Origin: Tolypocladium sp. Sup5 PDA-1
Lineage: Eukaryota > Ascomycota > Sordariomycetes > Hypocreales > Ophiocordycipitaceae
Reading direction: 5' to 3'
NCBI GenBank assembly: GCA_000750105.3
Contig: JPHH03000016.1
Span: forward strand, 1 to 64,000
DNA length: 64,000 nt
The position numbers and the translations under genes are program-made. The notes below the pieces were generated by a model. The model saw only the letters and a list, made by a program, of their open reading frames with translations. It was not told where the DNA came from and searched no databases. Positions 21,485 to 33,161 of this stretch are shown piece after piece (position 1 is the stretch's first letter; each line of letters starts with the position of its first letter).

Positions 21485-22470
21485 TTCGCTACCTCGGCCC
21501 CGACGTGCCTGCTGAGGAGCTGATCTGGCAGGACCCCATCCCGGCCGTGAACCACCCGCTCGTCGATGACAGGGACGTTGCCGCCCTCAAGAAGGACATC
21601 TTGGCCTCTGGCCTGGGCACCTCAAAGCTCGTGTCCACCGCCTGGGCCTCGGCGTCTACGTTCCGCGGCAGCGACAAGCGCGGCGGCGCCAACGGAGCCC
21701 GCCTCCGCCTCTCGCCGCAGAAGGATTGGAAGGTGAACAACCCGCAGCAGCTGGGCCAGGTTCTGAGCACCCTCGAGGGCATCCAGAAGCGCTTCAACGG
21801 CTCTGCGAGCGGCGGCAAGAAGATCTCGCTGGCTGACCTCATCGTGCTGGCTGGCGGTGCCGCTGTCGAGAAGGCCGCGAGGGACGCCGGCCACGACGTC
21901 GTCGTTCCCTTCACGCCCGGCCGCATGGACGCCTCCCAGGAGCAGACGGACGTCGAGTCGGTCGGCCATCTCGAGCCCTACGCCGACGGCTTCCGCAACT
22001 ACGGCCAGTCGACCGACCGGGTCAAGACGGAGCATTTGCTGGTGGACAGGGCTCAGCTGCTGACGCTGTCGGCCCCTGAGCTGACGGCTCTGGTGGGCGG
22101 CCTGCGTGTTCTCAACACCAACCACGACGGCTCGTCCCACGGCGTCTTTACCAACCGCCCAGGTGCCCTGACCAATGACTACTTTGTCAACCTCCTCGAC
22201 ATGGGCACTGCCTGGAAGGCGAGCGGCCCCGATGGCGAGCTCTACGAGGGCAGCGACCGCAAGACCGGCGCCAAGAAGTGGACGGCTACCCGCGTCGATC
22301 TCGTGTTTGGCTCCCAGGCCGAGCTGCGCGCCATTGCTGAAGTCTACGGCAGCGCGGACGGAGGCAAAAAGTTTGTGACCGACTTTGTCGCCGCCTGGGA
22401 CAAGGTGATGAACCTGGACCGGTTCGACCTCAAGAGGCCATCCGGCTTGAAGGCCTCGAGCCGGCTGTAA
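20124..22470 (+). CDS. katG: Catalase-peroxidase KatG (intracellular type)
   Basis: Bifunctional haem enzyme that removes hydrogen peroxide by catalase and peroxidase cycles. Exon 1 is 20124-20453, intron 20454-20517 (GTCAGT ... CTGAC ... ACAG, 64 bp) and exon 2 is 20518-22470, giving 760 aa, the normal family length. Both halves of the duplicated peroxidase fold are present. Distal site RMAWHSAGTYR gives Arg90, Trp93, His94. Tyr239 (GLIYVNPEG) and Met265 (GRMAMNDEE) complete the Met-Tyr-Trp adduct needed for catalase activity. The proximal haem ligand is His280 (AGGHSFGKTHG). There is an extra loop of about 25 residues between the Trp and Tyr (AHGHKGLAEHGVVDSDEKAK). No signal peptide, so the cytosolic KatG1 type is inferred. 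The start is the first ATG in frame, context ACCATGGCC. Third codon positions are strongly GC-rich. Intact. Confidence 0.97.
20454..20517 (+). other. katG intron
   Basis: 64 bp, donor GTCAGT, branch-like GCTGACT at about 20498, acceptor AACAG. Removing it keeps frame from AGQ to GQQRFAPL. The antisense open frames in this gene are shadows of its GC-rich codon use. Confidence 0.85.
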
Positions 22471-22804
22471 CTTGAAGAAAGTGTACCGACGTGGAGTGTT
22501 TGAAAGCAGCAGAATGGAACTACACGCCTGCAGATCGGGTAATGGCCTTGTTTCTGTAGTTGAATAGTAAATGGACTATCTGTTTCATCTTTCTCTGCCA
22601 TTGACGCATTCCTCGCGCGCTGAGCCATCATTCTCCGTGCACCTGCCCTGGTCACGACTAGTAAAACTCATCGAACACGAAGATGTACTAGTCATTGTTA
22701 TGTACCTAGAGCAAGTATATACAGGAAAAAGCCAACAGCCATTACTGTCGCGTCACTGGGCGTAATTCTCTCAAGACTTCAAGGACACCGTGCCTTTGTG
22801 CGCC
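22471..22804. other. Convergent intergenic between katG and the AA11 gene
   Basis: 333 bp holding the two 3' ends. Nothing else seen. Confidence 0.7.
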
Positions 22805-23479
22805 CTAGCCACAGTTGCCCACAGGGGGTGCCGTCTTGCTAGAGGCGCTGTCCACATCGGGTCCAGGCTGGGGGAACAACACGTCGGCGCCTTCGAGGGT
22901 CCCGCACCCGTTGGCGACGTTGGCGACGAAGATGGCGGGTCGCGCGCTGATGGAGTCTGCCGGGCTTCGTTTGGCCACCGTGAATTCTCCTCCACTGATG
23001 GTGACATGCGCGCAGTTCATGTACATCTCGCGGTTGCCAATCTGATTGAACCAGGACCAAGCAAAGAGGGCATCTCCTGAGGGGGTGTCGTTGGGTAGGG
23101 TGAACTGCCAAGTTGACTTGAGCGGGCATTGGCCGATGTACGAATGGACCACTGTCCAGGAATTGCCCTGGTCAAAAGACAGCGAGGCCTGGCAGCTACC
23201 GCCGTTGTGCGTGGCGCTGCCGACAATGGTGAAGTTGTAGGTCTGGCCGGCCTGCCAGTTGACGACGGATTGACCCTGCCAAGTGTCGAGCACGGATTGG
23301 TATCCCTTGCAGGGGTAGTTGCCGCCACTCGTGAAGAGAGGGCTAGTCATTGAGTAGTCGATGTCGGTTGTGTACTTATTAAACTTGGAGCGGAAAGGCG
23401 GCGGCCAGCTCATCTCCATATGAGCCTGAACAAGGGACATCATGCCGGCGAGGCCAGCAACAGTGAAACAAAACTTCAT
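22805..23479 (-). CDS. AA11 lytic polysaccharide monooxygenase
   Basis: Copper-dependent secreted enzyme that oxidatively cleaves chitin. Single exon, 224 aa, ATG at 23479. The signal peptide is residues 1-19 (MKFCFTVAGLAGMMSLVQA), so cleavage exposes His20 (HMEMSWPPPF), the N-terminal His of the copper brace. His91 (GSATHNGGSC) is the second brace residue and Tyr153 (NREMYMNCAHV) the axial Tyr, in AA11 order. The catalytic domain ends near residue 165, followed by a short Ala/Ser/Pro-rich tail with no X278 domain, so this is a short AA11. In-frame codons upstream of 23479 do not begin with ATG and lack a signal sequence. Intact; likely acts on fungal or insect chitin. Confidence 0.9.
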   Translation of the reverse strand: MKFCFTVAGLAGMMSLVQAHMEMSWPPPFRSKFNKYTTDIDYSMTSPLFTSGGNYPCKGYQSVLDTWQGQSVVNWQAGQTYNFTIVGSATHNGGSCQASLSFDQGNSWTVVHSYIGQCPLKSTWQFTLPNDTPSGDALFAWSWFNQIGNREMYMNCAHVTISGGEFTVAKRSPADSISARPAIFVANVANGCGTLEGADVLFPQPGPDVDSASSKTAPPVGNCG

Positions 23480-26156
23480 AGTGGCTGCGAGTAGATGCAA
23501 AGTTGAGTAGATGTAAGTAATCAACAGTCAGGAATAGGGGTTGTGCCGAGCTCGACGAAACGACGAGGTTCCAGACTGAAGAAGAAGGCTTCTTCTTATA
23601 CCTGGCGTCTATAGGACTACAAGGAGCCCGATACTACGTAACTGTACAAAGAGCGTAGGTAGTAGACACAGAAATGCTAATAAAACTCGGCCCTGACGCC
23701 TCGTTCGTCATTCATGACACGTCTACTAAAGGGCTATAATGGAGGTCAAGTTCCTTACTGACCCCTGAGACTGACCTGAATGGTTACAAGTTCTTCATAT
23801 GAACGGGTCAGCCTTGGTGTTTGCCAGGGAAGGTCCAGTGCTTTGCGTCGTATCGTGTTACTCTTCCGTTAGAACAACCCACCCCTTAGACTTTCGTGAC
23901 CATCCCGCAGTAGCCGTGTGTGGGGGTTACTTTGAAACTGGCCAACTGACGTCCCTTCTTGGTCAGCTCAACTCCGAACACGACCCTACGTCGTGGTAGC
24001 TGTATAATCCTAACGGCTAGTCACCTAGCCGCATGAAGCAGGAAGGTTTGCCACACCCGCACAGATGCTTGTGCCGACTGTGCAGAACAAGGGGATTGCG
24101 GACGCAAGACCTAGGACAACACTCGAGAAAATTGCCAACGGCAAACAAGCCTTTGTAAATATACTCGCAAAGCAGATGCACAGGGCCATTGTGTACGGAT
24201 ATGGACCGGAGTAGCATGCTCGACTTGGATCGACACGCGAGGGACAGCTGGGCATTCTTGATATTCCCTATTGCTTGTTGGCTTTACGACGCTCTTTCCA
24301 ACTGATTTCACCGTTGGACTACTGTTTTTTTACCCCGCAGCGTACTCCGTACCATTCATCAGAAAAGCTGGATGCCTCTCCCCTGGTTAATTTTGCACGT
24401 TTAGAGACAAGGGCTTACACGAAACCAGGAACCCCATTTGGCATGTAGCTTCATGAAAAGGGAAGGAATGGGTGTATAGGGTTGGCCAGCATACCGGGCA
24501 CTCGTTCAGTGTAACGACATGCACGGGACCGTAAAAGTATGGCTTCAGCTTGAACGCTACGACTGCACAAATTGCCAGGAGCCGAACGGAAGATTGTCGC
24601 GTAGAAGATATATGCCACTATAATAGCTGCTGAAAAGACAGCAGGCCTGCACTTTTGCTTGAATGGTCAAGCGGATTTATCCGACAAAGATAGGATGCCC
24701 CGAATGAGACTCGTTAGTAATAATTAAGCGTCGTCGAGATGAGTAACGGTTTCCAAACGCTAAACCACTGTGACCCCCATCGATGCAACCCTGCAACCTG
24801 GACGCCAAATGTAACGGCGTGTGGTCGGGCCTTCTCGATTCGTTATACATGCCAGGTTTAGGCCAGGTGCTGTCAATTTGGGCGCTACCCCTGCCTATCT
24901 CTAACCTGCCAAGGAAATTGCCCACCTACATGAAGATCCATGTGACTGCTCTCCATCGTTGTGACCATCCGACGAGAGCGAAATGGTAACGTTAACTTCT
25001 AACCCACCCAATTGTTACTAGTCTAGAGAGTCTTGCACCGACAAACGGCGTCTTGTATTGAAACACGCTGTCCTCGCAGAGCGTTTGCATTCATGGTGCG
25101 ACTAGCCAGAATCATTGTCTCATCGTTCAACGCGAAGCCGCGAGATCAGCATTGCTTGGGCAAAAACAGAAAAACAATACACACTGGGAGTAGTGGCGAG
25201 ATTTCGCTATTGTACAGGCAATTTCTATGATAAAACACTCTTTAGTTTCCGAGAGGGTCTAGCTGGGCTAATACACTACTGCGAGTCAGTTTACAAACAT
25301 AATGTGGTAAAAAAACCCAAAAACTTGCACCCCAAGGGGTCAAACGAACTGGCTTTATAGTAGAAATGGCGCACTGATGCACTACAAATTCAGGATACTT
25401 GCGGCATCTGTTCGAGCTTGGAGCTTTGAGCGTATGTTAGCTTTTTATTCATCGGTGGCTGTCTCCGGCTGCTCGCAGACGTATCTCTACAGTTACATGT
25501 TTCAAACAGCGACTAGGCGAAATACGATTGATGACTAGGTTATCTAACGGCGGCAGAAAATTCCAAGGTTACAAGGTGGAGTAAAGACGATTAAGACGCA
25601 AAGCCACAGGTACCCCCGGGCTTGCTACATGCCGCTGATGTATTCTTAATCTCGAGTGTGTATAAAATTCGCCAACTAACCTTGTCTTTCTGCACGGCGG
25701 CTGGCGCTCGTCTTTGTATTCTCGCTCAGCAAGACTAGCTAGGGTATTTATATACTGATAGCTGGATGTTCTCGTACGCATAGCGACACTTTTAATAATT
25801 GAATACAAGACTGCCAGGCCGGAGCACAAATAGAGGGGGCACCTACTTTTTTGGAAGCTTGGTTACATTGCATTTCAGAGCTGAATCCGGCTGACTATGG
25901 AAAAGGTGACCTAGAACTGAAGAGTACTTTGACGGAGTTCAACACGCATACCGGAAGGACGCTGCTTGTACGTCTCGAAGAGACTACACTCAACGGGTCT
26001 CGGGTGTCAGCAATCACTCAATGGAGTTTTTAACTTACTTCGACCATCTGATCATAGGACTGGGAAGCTGCTGCGATCAGTCCGTAGTTTCAAGACCAAT
26101 TGGGGTTATCCACTTCATCTATGCTCACTCAGCCGAACGGCCTTACCCATTCGTAC
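23480..26156. other. 2.7-kb gene desert
   Basis: Only scattered short frames on both strands. The best, 24065-24214 plus (49 aa ending AIVYGYGPE), looks peptide-like but has no partner exon. No repeats of note. Probably AT-richer accessory DNA with old relics. Confidence 0.5.
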
Positions 26157-27180
26157 TCATTGGCGACGATTTAGGGAAGAAAGGGCACCCGTAGGCATGT
26201 CAATTATGCAAAGCGTGCCCCCTATAAGGCTTATAGGGAAATGCATCCCTTGCACAGCCTCTGCCGTGGGGGTGTATCTGTCTTCCCCGTCAAAGTACAT
26301 GCCTGATAGTGGAATATTTGATCTGTAGACGAAATAGAACTGGTTCGCCGAATCAGAAAGCACAAACTATATGCTCCAAAGCTGGAGTTTCGGCTCATGC
26401 ACTCATACGAGTCATAGCCATGTGTTGGCTCAATGCAGCCAGTTGACCTAGCGCTGAAATGAATGCAGGGACCTGAGCATCGGAAGTTCACAACGCCCGC
26501 ACTGTATGAGCCTATTAACATCCAGTCCCGGGCGTGGTTGCTCTCCAACCCAATGAGAGAACAACTCTTTGTATTAACATTAACAAAGAATCTGTTAGTA
26601 GTGGTGCCATGTCCTTGTACGGAAATAGCAGCCGGAGCAGGTCGCTCCGGCAGGCCCGAACTGCCCCCAAACTTTCGGTCCATACCCCGACTCCAAACTT
26701 TCCCCGCAGCCACGCTGTCTCAACCCAATCTCCACTGTTGAATGTGACATGTATCCGTACGCTGTCAACAGCAGCCCGGGCGTTAAGGCTGAGTTCTCGA
26801 TGTGCCGAGCGGGCAGTCTCATCATGCCGCCCACCGATCCGCCGGCATGGAAACATTCCGGGCGTTGCCCCTGTACTCACAACGCAGCGCCCCTCGGCTG
26901 GTCAACCATCCGGCGCTTATTGTTAGCGTGAAGTGAGACTCGCATTTATTGCCCGCACTTGATAGGTGCGTCCAGAAATGTAGAGACATGGGCGGTAGGC
27001 GACTTGATGTGTGTTTAGCGTGCAGTTTGTCATGCCTGATGCCAAATCCAGCTGTTACTGCCCTGCAGCGATGCAAACCTGGTTTTTGTCGACATTGCTT
27101 GTAGAGGCGATGGCGGCAGCAGGGACACAGTAAAGCATTCGCCCATGAGGCGTTCGGGAAACTACAGAGCTTGCGAACTT
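26157..27180 (-). pseudogene. Possible decayed Cys-containing secreted protein
   Basis: Several minus frames each look partly coding but do not join. An ATG near 27210 leads into a hydrophobic start and a Cys-containing segment that hits a TAA (about 27058). A later frame (26231-26713) contains RFFVNVNTKSCSLIGLE and SAGVVNFRCSGPCIHF, and a third (26157-26363) reads FYFVYRSNIPLSGMYFDGE. Paired Cys residues and Asn-rich sequence suggest an extracellular protein broken by frameshifts, or missed introns. No family recognised. Could be chance. Confidence 0.25.
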
Positions 27181-27659
27181 GTAGAAACGAATTGAGAACA
27201 TGATGTCATTGGCACGTCGTGCTGTCGGGCGTCAGAACGCCCAGCCACCAGGGCAAGTTTGGAGACCTAACCAGTTATACTTCGTACGAAAATAGCTACA
27301 CAACAGTAGTAAGGTCAATCACCGATCGGCTGCCTCGACAGGACCCTTGACCGTCAACCATGCAGGGGGCGAGCGACCCCTGCCAGAGGTGTTTGCCACA
27401 ACGCGCACGAGACTGGGCCAATCAATGATAGGTGCCCGCAAGGAGGGCTGGCTGCCATTTCATGTTAGCTCTCAGCCACCAGGCTGAACAAATGCGAAGC
27501 CGTGTATAAATGCCTGGCGCCAACCTCGAGCTGTGAGCCTTTGGCCGAGGATATTGAAAGAAATCTTCTTCAGTTTGATCAGTGAACTGCGTAATATTGT
27601 CGCATATCCCTTACCGAAGGAAATTGAACAGTCGGCATTCCCATTCGACATTATCAACC
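27181..27659. other. Upstream region of the cupredoxin gene
   Basis: No gene supported. A TATA-like TGTATAAATG lies near 27504 and a pyrimidine-rich leader precedes the ATG at 27660. Confidence 0.4.
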
Positions 27660-28514
27660 ATGCATTGCACGAGTCTCCAGGTCGCCGCCCTGGCCTTGCT
27701 CGCCGCCGGGGTATATGCGAAGACGATCGTGGTCGAGGTCGGAAAAGGGGGGCTGGTTTACTCCCCCGATACCATCCAAGCCGCCGTGGGAGATGTTGTC
27801 GAGTTCCACTTCAACGCGATGCACAGCGTTGTCGCTGGCGACTTCAAGAAGCCCTGCACTCCAGTCGCTAGTGGAGGCTTCTATTCTGGCTTCTTGCCTA
27901 CCAGCGATACGGTGAGCTAAACCATCGGTTGCCGCGTTGGTGTCTTGTTCTGATCACCGGTGTGGGCATATGCCGCGAAGCGCGTGGACCACACGCACCT
28001 GATGTGAGAAACCAGCTAATATGCGCTTCACAAGTCGACCTTCGCTATCACCGTTAAGAATACCGACCCCGTGTTCTTCTACTGCGCCGTTAGCACTCAC
28101 TGCGAAGATGGGATGGTTGGCGTCATCAACCAGGGCCCCGACACACTCGACTCATACAGGAGTGCTGCTGCACAAGTCGACAGCAGTGTCGTCCCAAGCG
28201 CTCCCTTTGGCGGCAACATGGGCGGCGGTTCCAGCAGCGTGTCGAGCACGACGATTTCCACGATGAGCTCAACGTGGATGTCGATGTCGATGACAGGGAC
28301 CAAGACTGGCTCCGGTTCGATGACGATGACCACGGTGACTTCTGGGGCTTCAGGCGCTGGGAGCACGCCTGCCTATGGATCCCCATCTGCCTCCGGATCG
28401 CCTTCATCCCCCCCGAGCAGTGGCAACCAGCCAGGTGCTGCTGAAAATCTAAACGGCGCGATCGCCGGCGTTGCTGGACTTGCCTTGGCTATCGCTGGCT
28501 TGCTTGTGGTTTAG
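27660..28514 (+). CDS. GPI-anchored cupredoxin (Ser/Thr-rich extracellular protein)
   Basis: Exon 1 27660-27911, intron 27912-28034 (GTGAGC ... GCTAAT ... CAAG), exon 2 28035-28514; 243 aa. Signal peptide residues 1-20. The plastocyanin-like fold spans about 21-120. Type-1 copper ligands are all present: His55 (AMHSVV), Cys101 and His106 (FYCAVSTHC), Met111 (DGMVGV). A low-complexity Ser/Thr/Met and Ser/Pro/Gly linker follows (about 140-210). A C-terminal hydrophobic tail (GAIAGVAGLALAIAGLLVV) marks a GPI anchor. Such proteins sit in the cell wall or membrane, and several are induced during infection or oxidative conditions. Role here unknown. Intact; the ATG context is CAACCATGC. Confidence 0.9.
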
Positions 28515-29109
28515 TGCGAAATACTTTTGTATAGGATAACTTGGAATGGAAGCACAAGGGTGTAATGTATTATGGAGCAAACGGCGTCTGTCGTGCTCTG
28601 AGTCATGGCTGGGGCTGGGAGACGAGCAATGAGATGTGCTACTCTCAGAAACGGATATGAGGCGTGCAATTACTTGGAGAAATAAGTCACTTATTGAATG
28701 ACCCCAGGTAGATTGTCTTATGTGCCGAGTCCTCCATTATGCTCATGTACTGTTCACCTCTTCCTACTCTCGGTGACGGCTCGTAGGTCGTCCAGTACCG
28801 CTGAGCATCGCTATTTTGGACCTAAAACGAGAGACTGAGAAAGCCCCTTGGTTGTATTAATGTGGTTTTTGAAAACGGTTGCAATCTTGGACAAATCGAC
28901 CTCTATCCTCCACTCCTTAAGGTAGTGTGGATCATCCCTTTCCTACAGACTACATACCGGGAAGAGTCGAATGGCATAAGGTGAGTTGGTTGATAACAGA
29001 CTGAAACAGAGTTGAAAACAGATGCCTCTCCGTATGAACTTATGTAGTAGCACTGGCTTCACCACGATGCTAAAGTGTACAGCAAATTCGATAGGCATCA
29101 CGGTGAAAG
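28515..29109. other. Intergenic
   Basis: 3' region of the cupredoxin gene and the downstream end of the relic that follows. Nothing recognised. Confidence 0.5.
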
Positions 29110-30440
29110 TTCAGGTGGCCTTACTTTGCCGTACTCCTTCTTAGCACGTTTCTTCCCACACTCGCTGACCCGCCTTGCGACACCGCCACCTTGTCCTTGA
29201 GCTCGTTGGCCTGATCAAAATGCTTCAGAGCATCGCTCCACTCTCCGCTCTTCTCGTTAACATCCGCAACCAAGTCTAGCAGCTACGCCCTATTTGTCAA
29301 ATCATTGTTGGCCTCAAAGATCTCGGCACGCAGAGCGTCGTCGGTTATTCTGCGCGCATCGTCGAGACGTCTCTCGCTTATGGCCTGACGCGCTTCGATA
29401 ACTGGGGTGACAATCCGCGCCGAGTGAGAGTGCTTGGCTAGGAGGTCCTTAGAAAGCTCCGTCCAGCTCGTGTAGGTCGAAGGAGTGGCTTCGACTCTGA
29501 GATTCCCCGTGGCGAGCTTCATCTAGTCCTCTCTCCTCGACCACATCTCATCCAAACTAGAGCCACCGTTCATAGCGTTGTTGGCCAGATATTTGTAGTA
29601 TTCCAGTAGCTGTTTCCAGGACGCCTGGTCTTGCTGAATAGGTACACGTCGCGGATAATGTCCAGCACCAATCTTTGGACAAGCTACTGAAAGTGGCGCT
29701 CCTTTTGAGAGTTAAGGTGGTGGTATGCAGTCATGGTCTGGAACGAAAGCTGTAGGGTAATTGCGCGGAGTCCGAAGAGTAGAGACTCCCTGTATAGTCC
29801 CTCCTTGCCATCCTTCCACCGCGAACCCTCTCCTGCGCCTTGGCATTGGCCCGTGGCGAGCTTATGCCATAGTATATCTAGAAATGAAGGTCGCAGTGGC
29901 CACTGAGCTAACAAAGTTAACTCATGCTGAAAATTGCCCTCAATCGCCATAGTCCACAACATTTGGGCAATGTTTGGTCGACTATCATTCCGGTGCCGCG
30001 GTGGATGACGCTGAGCATCCTGGATAGTATGCTGTGCTCTAGACGAACTTCCTCTGACCCTTTCCCGTGTTCGAAGGCTATTACCGACGCTCCGAGGAAG
30101 TCGGTAAAGTCAAACCCAAGCTCTTCGCGATACTCAGCCCAGATAGGAAAGTACATGTACGAAAAGGGAAAGCTCTGCGTACGCGTAGTGGTACGCAAAG
30201 CCCGGTCGCACGGCTTTTCAAATATCGAGGACATTGTTCCGATACGCGAAGTGGCTTCAGAGGAGGATGGAAGACATGGATGGATGGAGAGGTAATCCCG
30301 TGAGGATACATGCGCTGGAACGACATCTTCGTTCACGCGTTCGAGAAAGTGGGCTTCTGCCAGCGGATCGATGATACGAGACACTTGGGCCTGCAGCCCC
30401 GGCAGCAGATCAGCCATTGTCTCGAGCTTCATCTCATCGA
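29110..30440 (-). pseudogene. Decayed hypothetical protein with TPR-like C-terminus
   Basis: Minus strand. Readable from about 30440 (MADLLPGLQAQVSRIIDPLA, EYREELGFDFTDFLGASVI), then a frameshift near 29975 into MAIEGNFQHELTLLAQWPLR and a TAG after HFQ. A 1-nt shift near 29635 follows, then LLEYYKYLANN, a TAG after SRRED, the segment 29283-29522 (ELSKDLLAKHSHSAR), and another TAG before LLDLVADVNEKSGEW. It ends with TAA about 29123. The last helices (EWSDALKHFDQANELKDKVA) have TPR-like character. Three TAG stops plus two frameshifts make it non-functional. Family not recognised. Its 5' end runs into the FAD monooxygenase relic on the opposite strand. Confidence 0.5.
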
Positions 30441-31500
30441 GAGTCAGGCAGCACCCATGGCACTTGGTCCATCGTGTGCACTTGCAAGAGGAGCTCAAGC
30501 CGCGCGCTACTTCTCCAGGAGGCGAAAGGTGTGCCCGTGACACTCCGAACTAGGAGTCGTGTTGCGAGCATGGATACTCCATCTGCCACCGTTGTATTGG
30601 AGAGTGGGGAGACGGTGCAGGAGATGTTCTGATCGGTGCTGATGGAGTGCACGTGAGTCTTGTTCCACCCTACGGCATCTCGTCTTCGTTCCGCCTTCGT
30701 TTTTTTCGGTGCGCGGCGGACGACGTGCGCAACAGAGCCGCTTAACTTAACTCCCACGCAATCTGTCTGTTATTAATACTGACACCCCGTACGTCTGGCA
30801 GTCGAAGGCTCGCGCAAGCGTCTCTGGCGGAGATATCACCACCAAGCCTTCCGGAAAGAGTGCATTCCGCTTTCTGGTGCCCCGGCAAGCCGCACTTGAC
30901 GACCCGTTGACCGCCAAGTTCGCCCAGCGGAATGGCCAGTTGATCATCTGGTTCGGTCAGGGTAGGCGTATATTTATGTATCCATGTGACTCCAACAGGC
31001 AGCTCAACTTTGTATGCGTCCATCCCAGGCAGCAGAGCGAGGAGAGCAGGACGGATGTGCTCTCGGCTTGGGTTGAGGACCGGCTGGCACTCCTCGGAGA
31101 TGCAGCCTACCCATTTCTTCCCCGTAAGCGGCAAACAGTCGAGAAACCAGGGGAGGAGAGACCGCTGGCAAGTTTCTTCAGACCAGGGACAGGGTGCAGA
31201 CTGCGCCATGGAGGACGCGGTCCCAGAGGGGGGAGCTTTCCAGGTCCTCCCCAACGGACCACAACAACCACAAAGTTCCCCGCCGCCACAGCAGCGCACA
31301 GCGGTTCCAGGACCGAAAGACCAAGTGTTGCGTTTGTGGTGCGATCAAGACGATTCCGACGCCCTCTCCCACGTCGGCAGCGTCCTGGCCATTGGCCATG
31401 CGATAATTACTCAACTTCCAACTTCACGTTGGGTTGCAGCTCGGCGTGGTACTGCTTGCTGGTCGGCTGTCACTTTGCAAGATGCATCGACAAGGGAAAG
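30441..31500 (+). pseudogene. Salicylate-hydroxylase-like FAD monooxygenase relic, 5'-truncated
   Basis: Plus strand, three frames joined by lesions. It begins mid-protein with QHPWHLVHRVHLQEELK (the dinucleotide-binding first third is missing). The frame changes, TPSATVVLESGETV appears, then after a 1-nt loss DVLIGADGVH, the second FAD-contact motif of flavin monooxygenases. An intron-like segment follows (GTGAGT ... GGCAG), then KSAFRFLVPRQAALDD and LIIWFGQGRRIFMYPCDSN. WVEDRLALLGDAAYPFLP is the third FAD motif, and a shifted QGADCAMEDAV ends it. This is the group A flavoprotein hydroxylase family acting on aromatic rings. Dead: no N-terminus and at least two frameshifts. Confidence 0.7.
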
Positions 31501-31549
31501 GTGACCCAAGGCAAAGGCGAGTAGAGCATCAAAGAGAGCCACTGACTCC

Positions 31550-32735
31550 ATGGCCAGTGGCAGAAACGCTAGCAAGGAGCGAAGATTAGCACTACACTGC
31601 CAATATTGCGATATAATATCGCATAGCTTGTCGGGGGGGAATTTAAGGCACCGATTTATAACCGGTGGGTCTATCGTTCATCGGAGGAGGATTGTGGTGC
31701 CCGAAACAGTCCATATCTTTCGGCGACAAGAGATGCTCTGCCTTTCACCATGCGTCACGCCCAGCCCGTGCCGTGATGATAGTGGCTTTGAACGTCGCAC
31801 TACTTCCGACATAGGCGCACAGTACACTAACGAAATATGGCGAAGCCGCCTCGAATCGCTGTGGGGGCCGCACTGGAAATGCGAACAAGCCGCGTCTAGC
31901 AGAGACGGCCATGCTGAAATTGCGCCACTACTTCTTGTCTATAGACAAATGTAGGCAGCACAGGCCTTTGCATCCATCTTATAATTCTTCTCCCGACGAG
32001 GTACTGACAAGAGTTGCTAGGTATGAGGATGTGGCCGATTGCTTAAGTGAGACGGTCACCTTTCACATTGCTAATATTGGCACGCTCGAATATCTACTCC
32101 GGACGGAACCCAATATTAAGACTTCTAGAAACTTAGTAACTGCCGTCTTCTATAGCGTACGAAAGCTATATATTACCGCAAGGCTTCAGCTACAAGTTTG
32201 TAAAGCAATAGAAGGAGCAATCGAGGATTTAGAGGCTAAAGCATCGGCCGCCTTATGGAGCCGGGTGTGGCCCGCTATGATAAACCTTAATAACCTCCGA
32301 AAGCTTGAGGTTGAAGTCGACTATACCGACCCAGCGTCCTGGTCGGTCGCGCATGAGCGTGCTATTACATCTTCTTTAGCGCCGCTAGGCGCGCTCCCCC
32401 AACTCGAAGTGATTGTCGTCCTCCCGAAGCTGCACCCCTTTTACGAGCATCCGGAGCGCCACTTTACAGAAGATAGCGCTGAACCACGTTTTACGATTAT
32501 TCGCAGAACGCGGCAGAAGTATCACGCCGTCGAGAATCCTGAAAACACGTCTTGCCCTATTATAACGCAATCTTGTCACGACCACTTTCCCATGCTGCCC
32601 GCCATCTATGCGCTCACGGCCGCGCACTTTGGTCAGACTCAATCACTAGAAGAGATAGAGGAGGAAGAACGGGCCACGTGGAAGAGCGGCACTGATGTAC
32701 ACTTAATACTACTACTTGGTGAGAAATGCCCTTAG
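31550..32735 (+). CDS. DUF7730-like hypothetical protein
   Basis: Exon 1 31550-31950, intron 31951-32020 (GTAGGC ... TACTGAC ... GCTAG, 70 bp), exon 2 32021-32735; 371 aa. The junction restores the pattern LLLVYRQM-YEDVADCLSETVTFHIANI, matching the fungal DUF7730 layout. In that layout a wall of Leu/Cys 'top-of-domain' residues precedes a beta strand and a long helical part. Later segments are WPAMINLNNLRKLEVEVDYT and LEVIVVLPKLHP. Without the intron a TAG follows RQM, so the splice call is what makes the gene whole. Function unknown; such proteins are numerous in fungal accessory genomes. N-terminal extent uncertain. Confidence 0.6.
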
Positions 32736-33161
32736 TGCAGAGGCAAGTGGCCGTCTTGAGTGGTTTACTTGTAAGGCTTCAGGCTACGGAGACTGGCAGC
32801 GACAGGATCTACTTTTAATCGACGAGCTCTTGGTATCGTATTCGGCACCATGCTAGACCACATGTTAGTAACTTGCCAGAAACCCTCCCACGCTAGTAAC
32901 CCCGCCTCTTTAGCTCTAAGAGGATAATCCCGCCTAGCCCTAAGGGGACGCCCCGGCCCCCGCGCCACAGCGCCTCTGGGAATGATAGTTGTCCTAAGAA
33001 GCAGACCCCAATTCCTTAAAACATCTTCTGTAGTACATGTGCAGACTTATGGCCTCGAAGTGTATCTACTGTGCCGCCCAATGCTGCTGCGAGGGACCGC
33101 TTGTACGACTTGGCATACTCATAGCCCGGGTCCATATTGTCAGAGGCTGCTGCTACGTCGA
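32736..33161. other. Intergenic
   Basis: No supported gene. A short Arg-rich minus frame at 32765-32968 has no domain. Confidence 0.5.

Noticed and set aside
20875..22140. Large antisense ORFs within katG
   Set aside because: Shadows of strong GC3 codon bias in katG, with no domain of their own.
24065..24214. 49-aa plus-strand ORF in the 23.5-26 kb desert
   Set aside because: Plausible peptide character but no partner exons, homology or upstream signals.
31952..31954. TAG ending the first DUF7730-like frame, first taken as nonsense
   Set aside because: A 70-bp intron (31951-32020) with TACTGAC branch joins both frames perfectly, so the gene is treated as intact.
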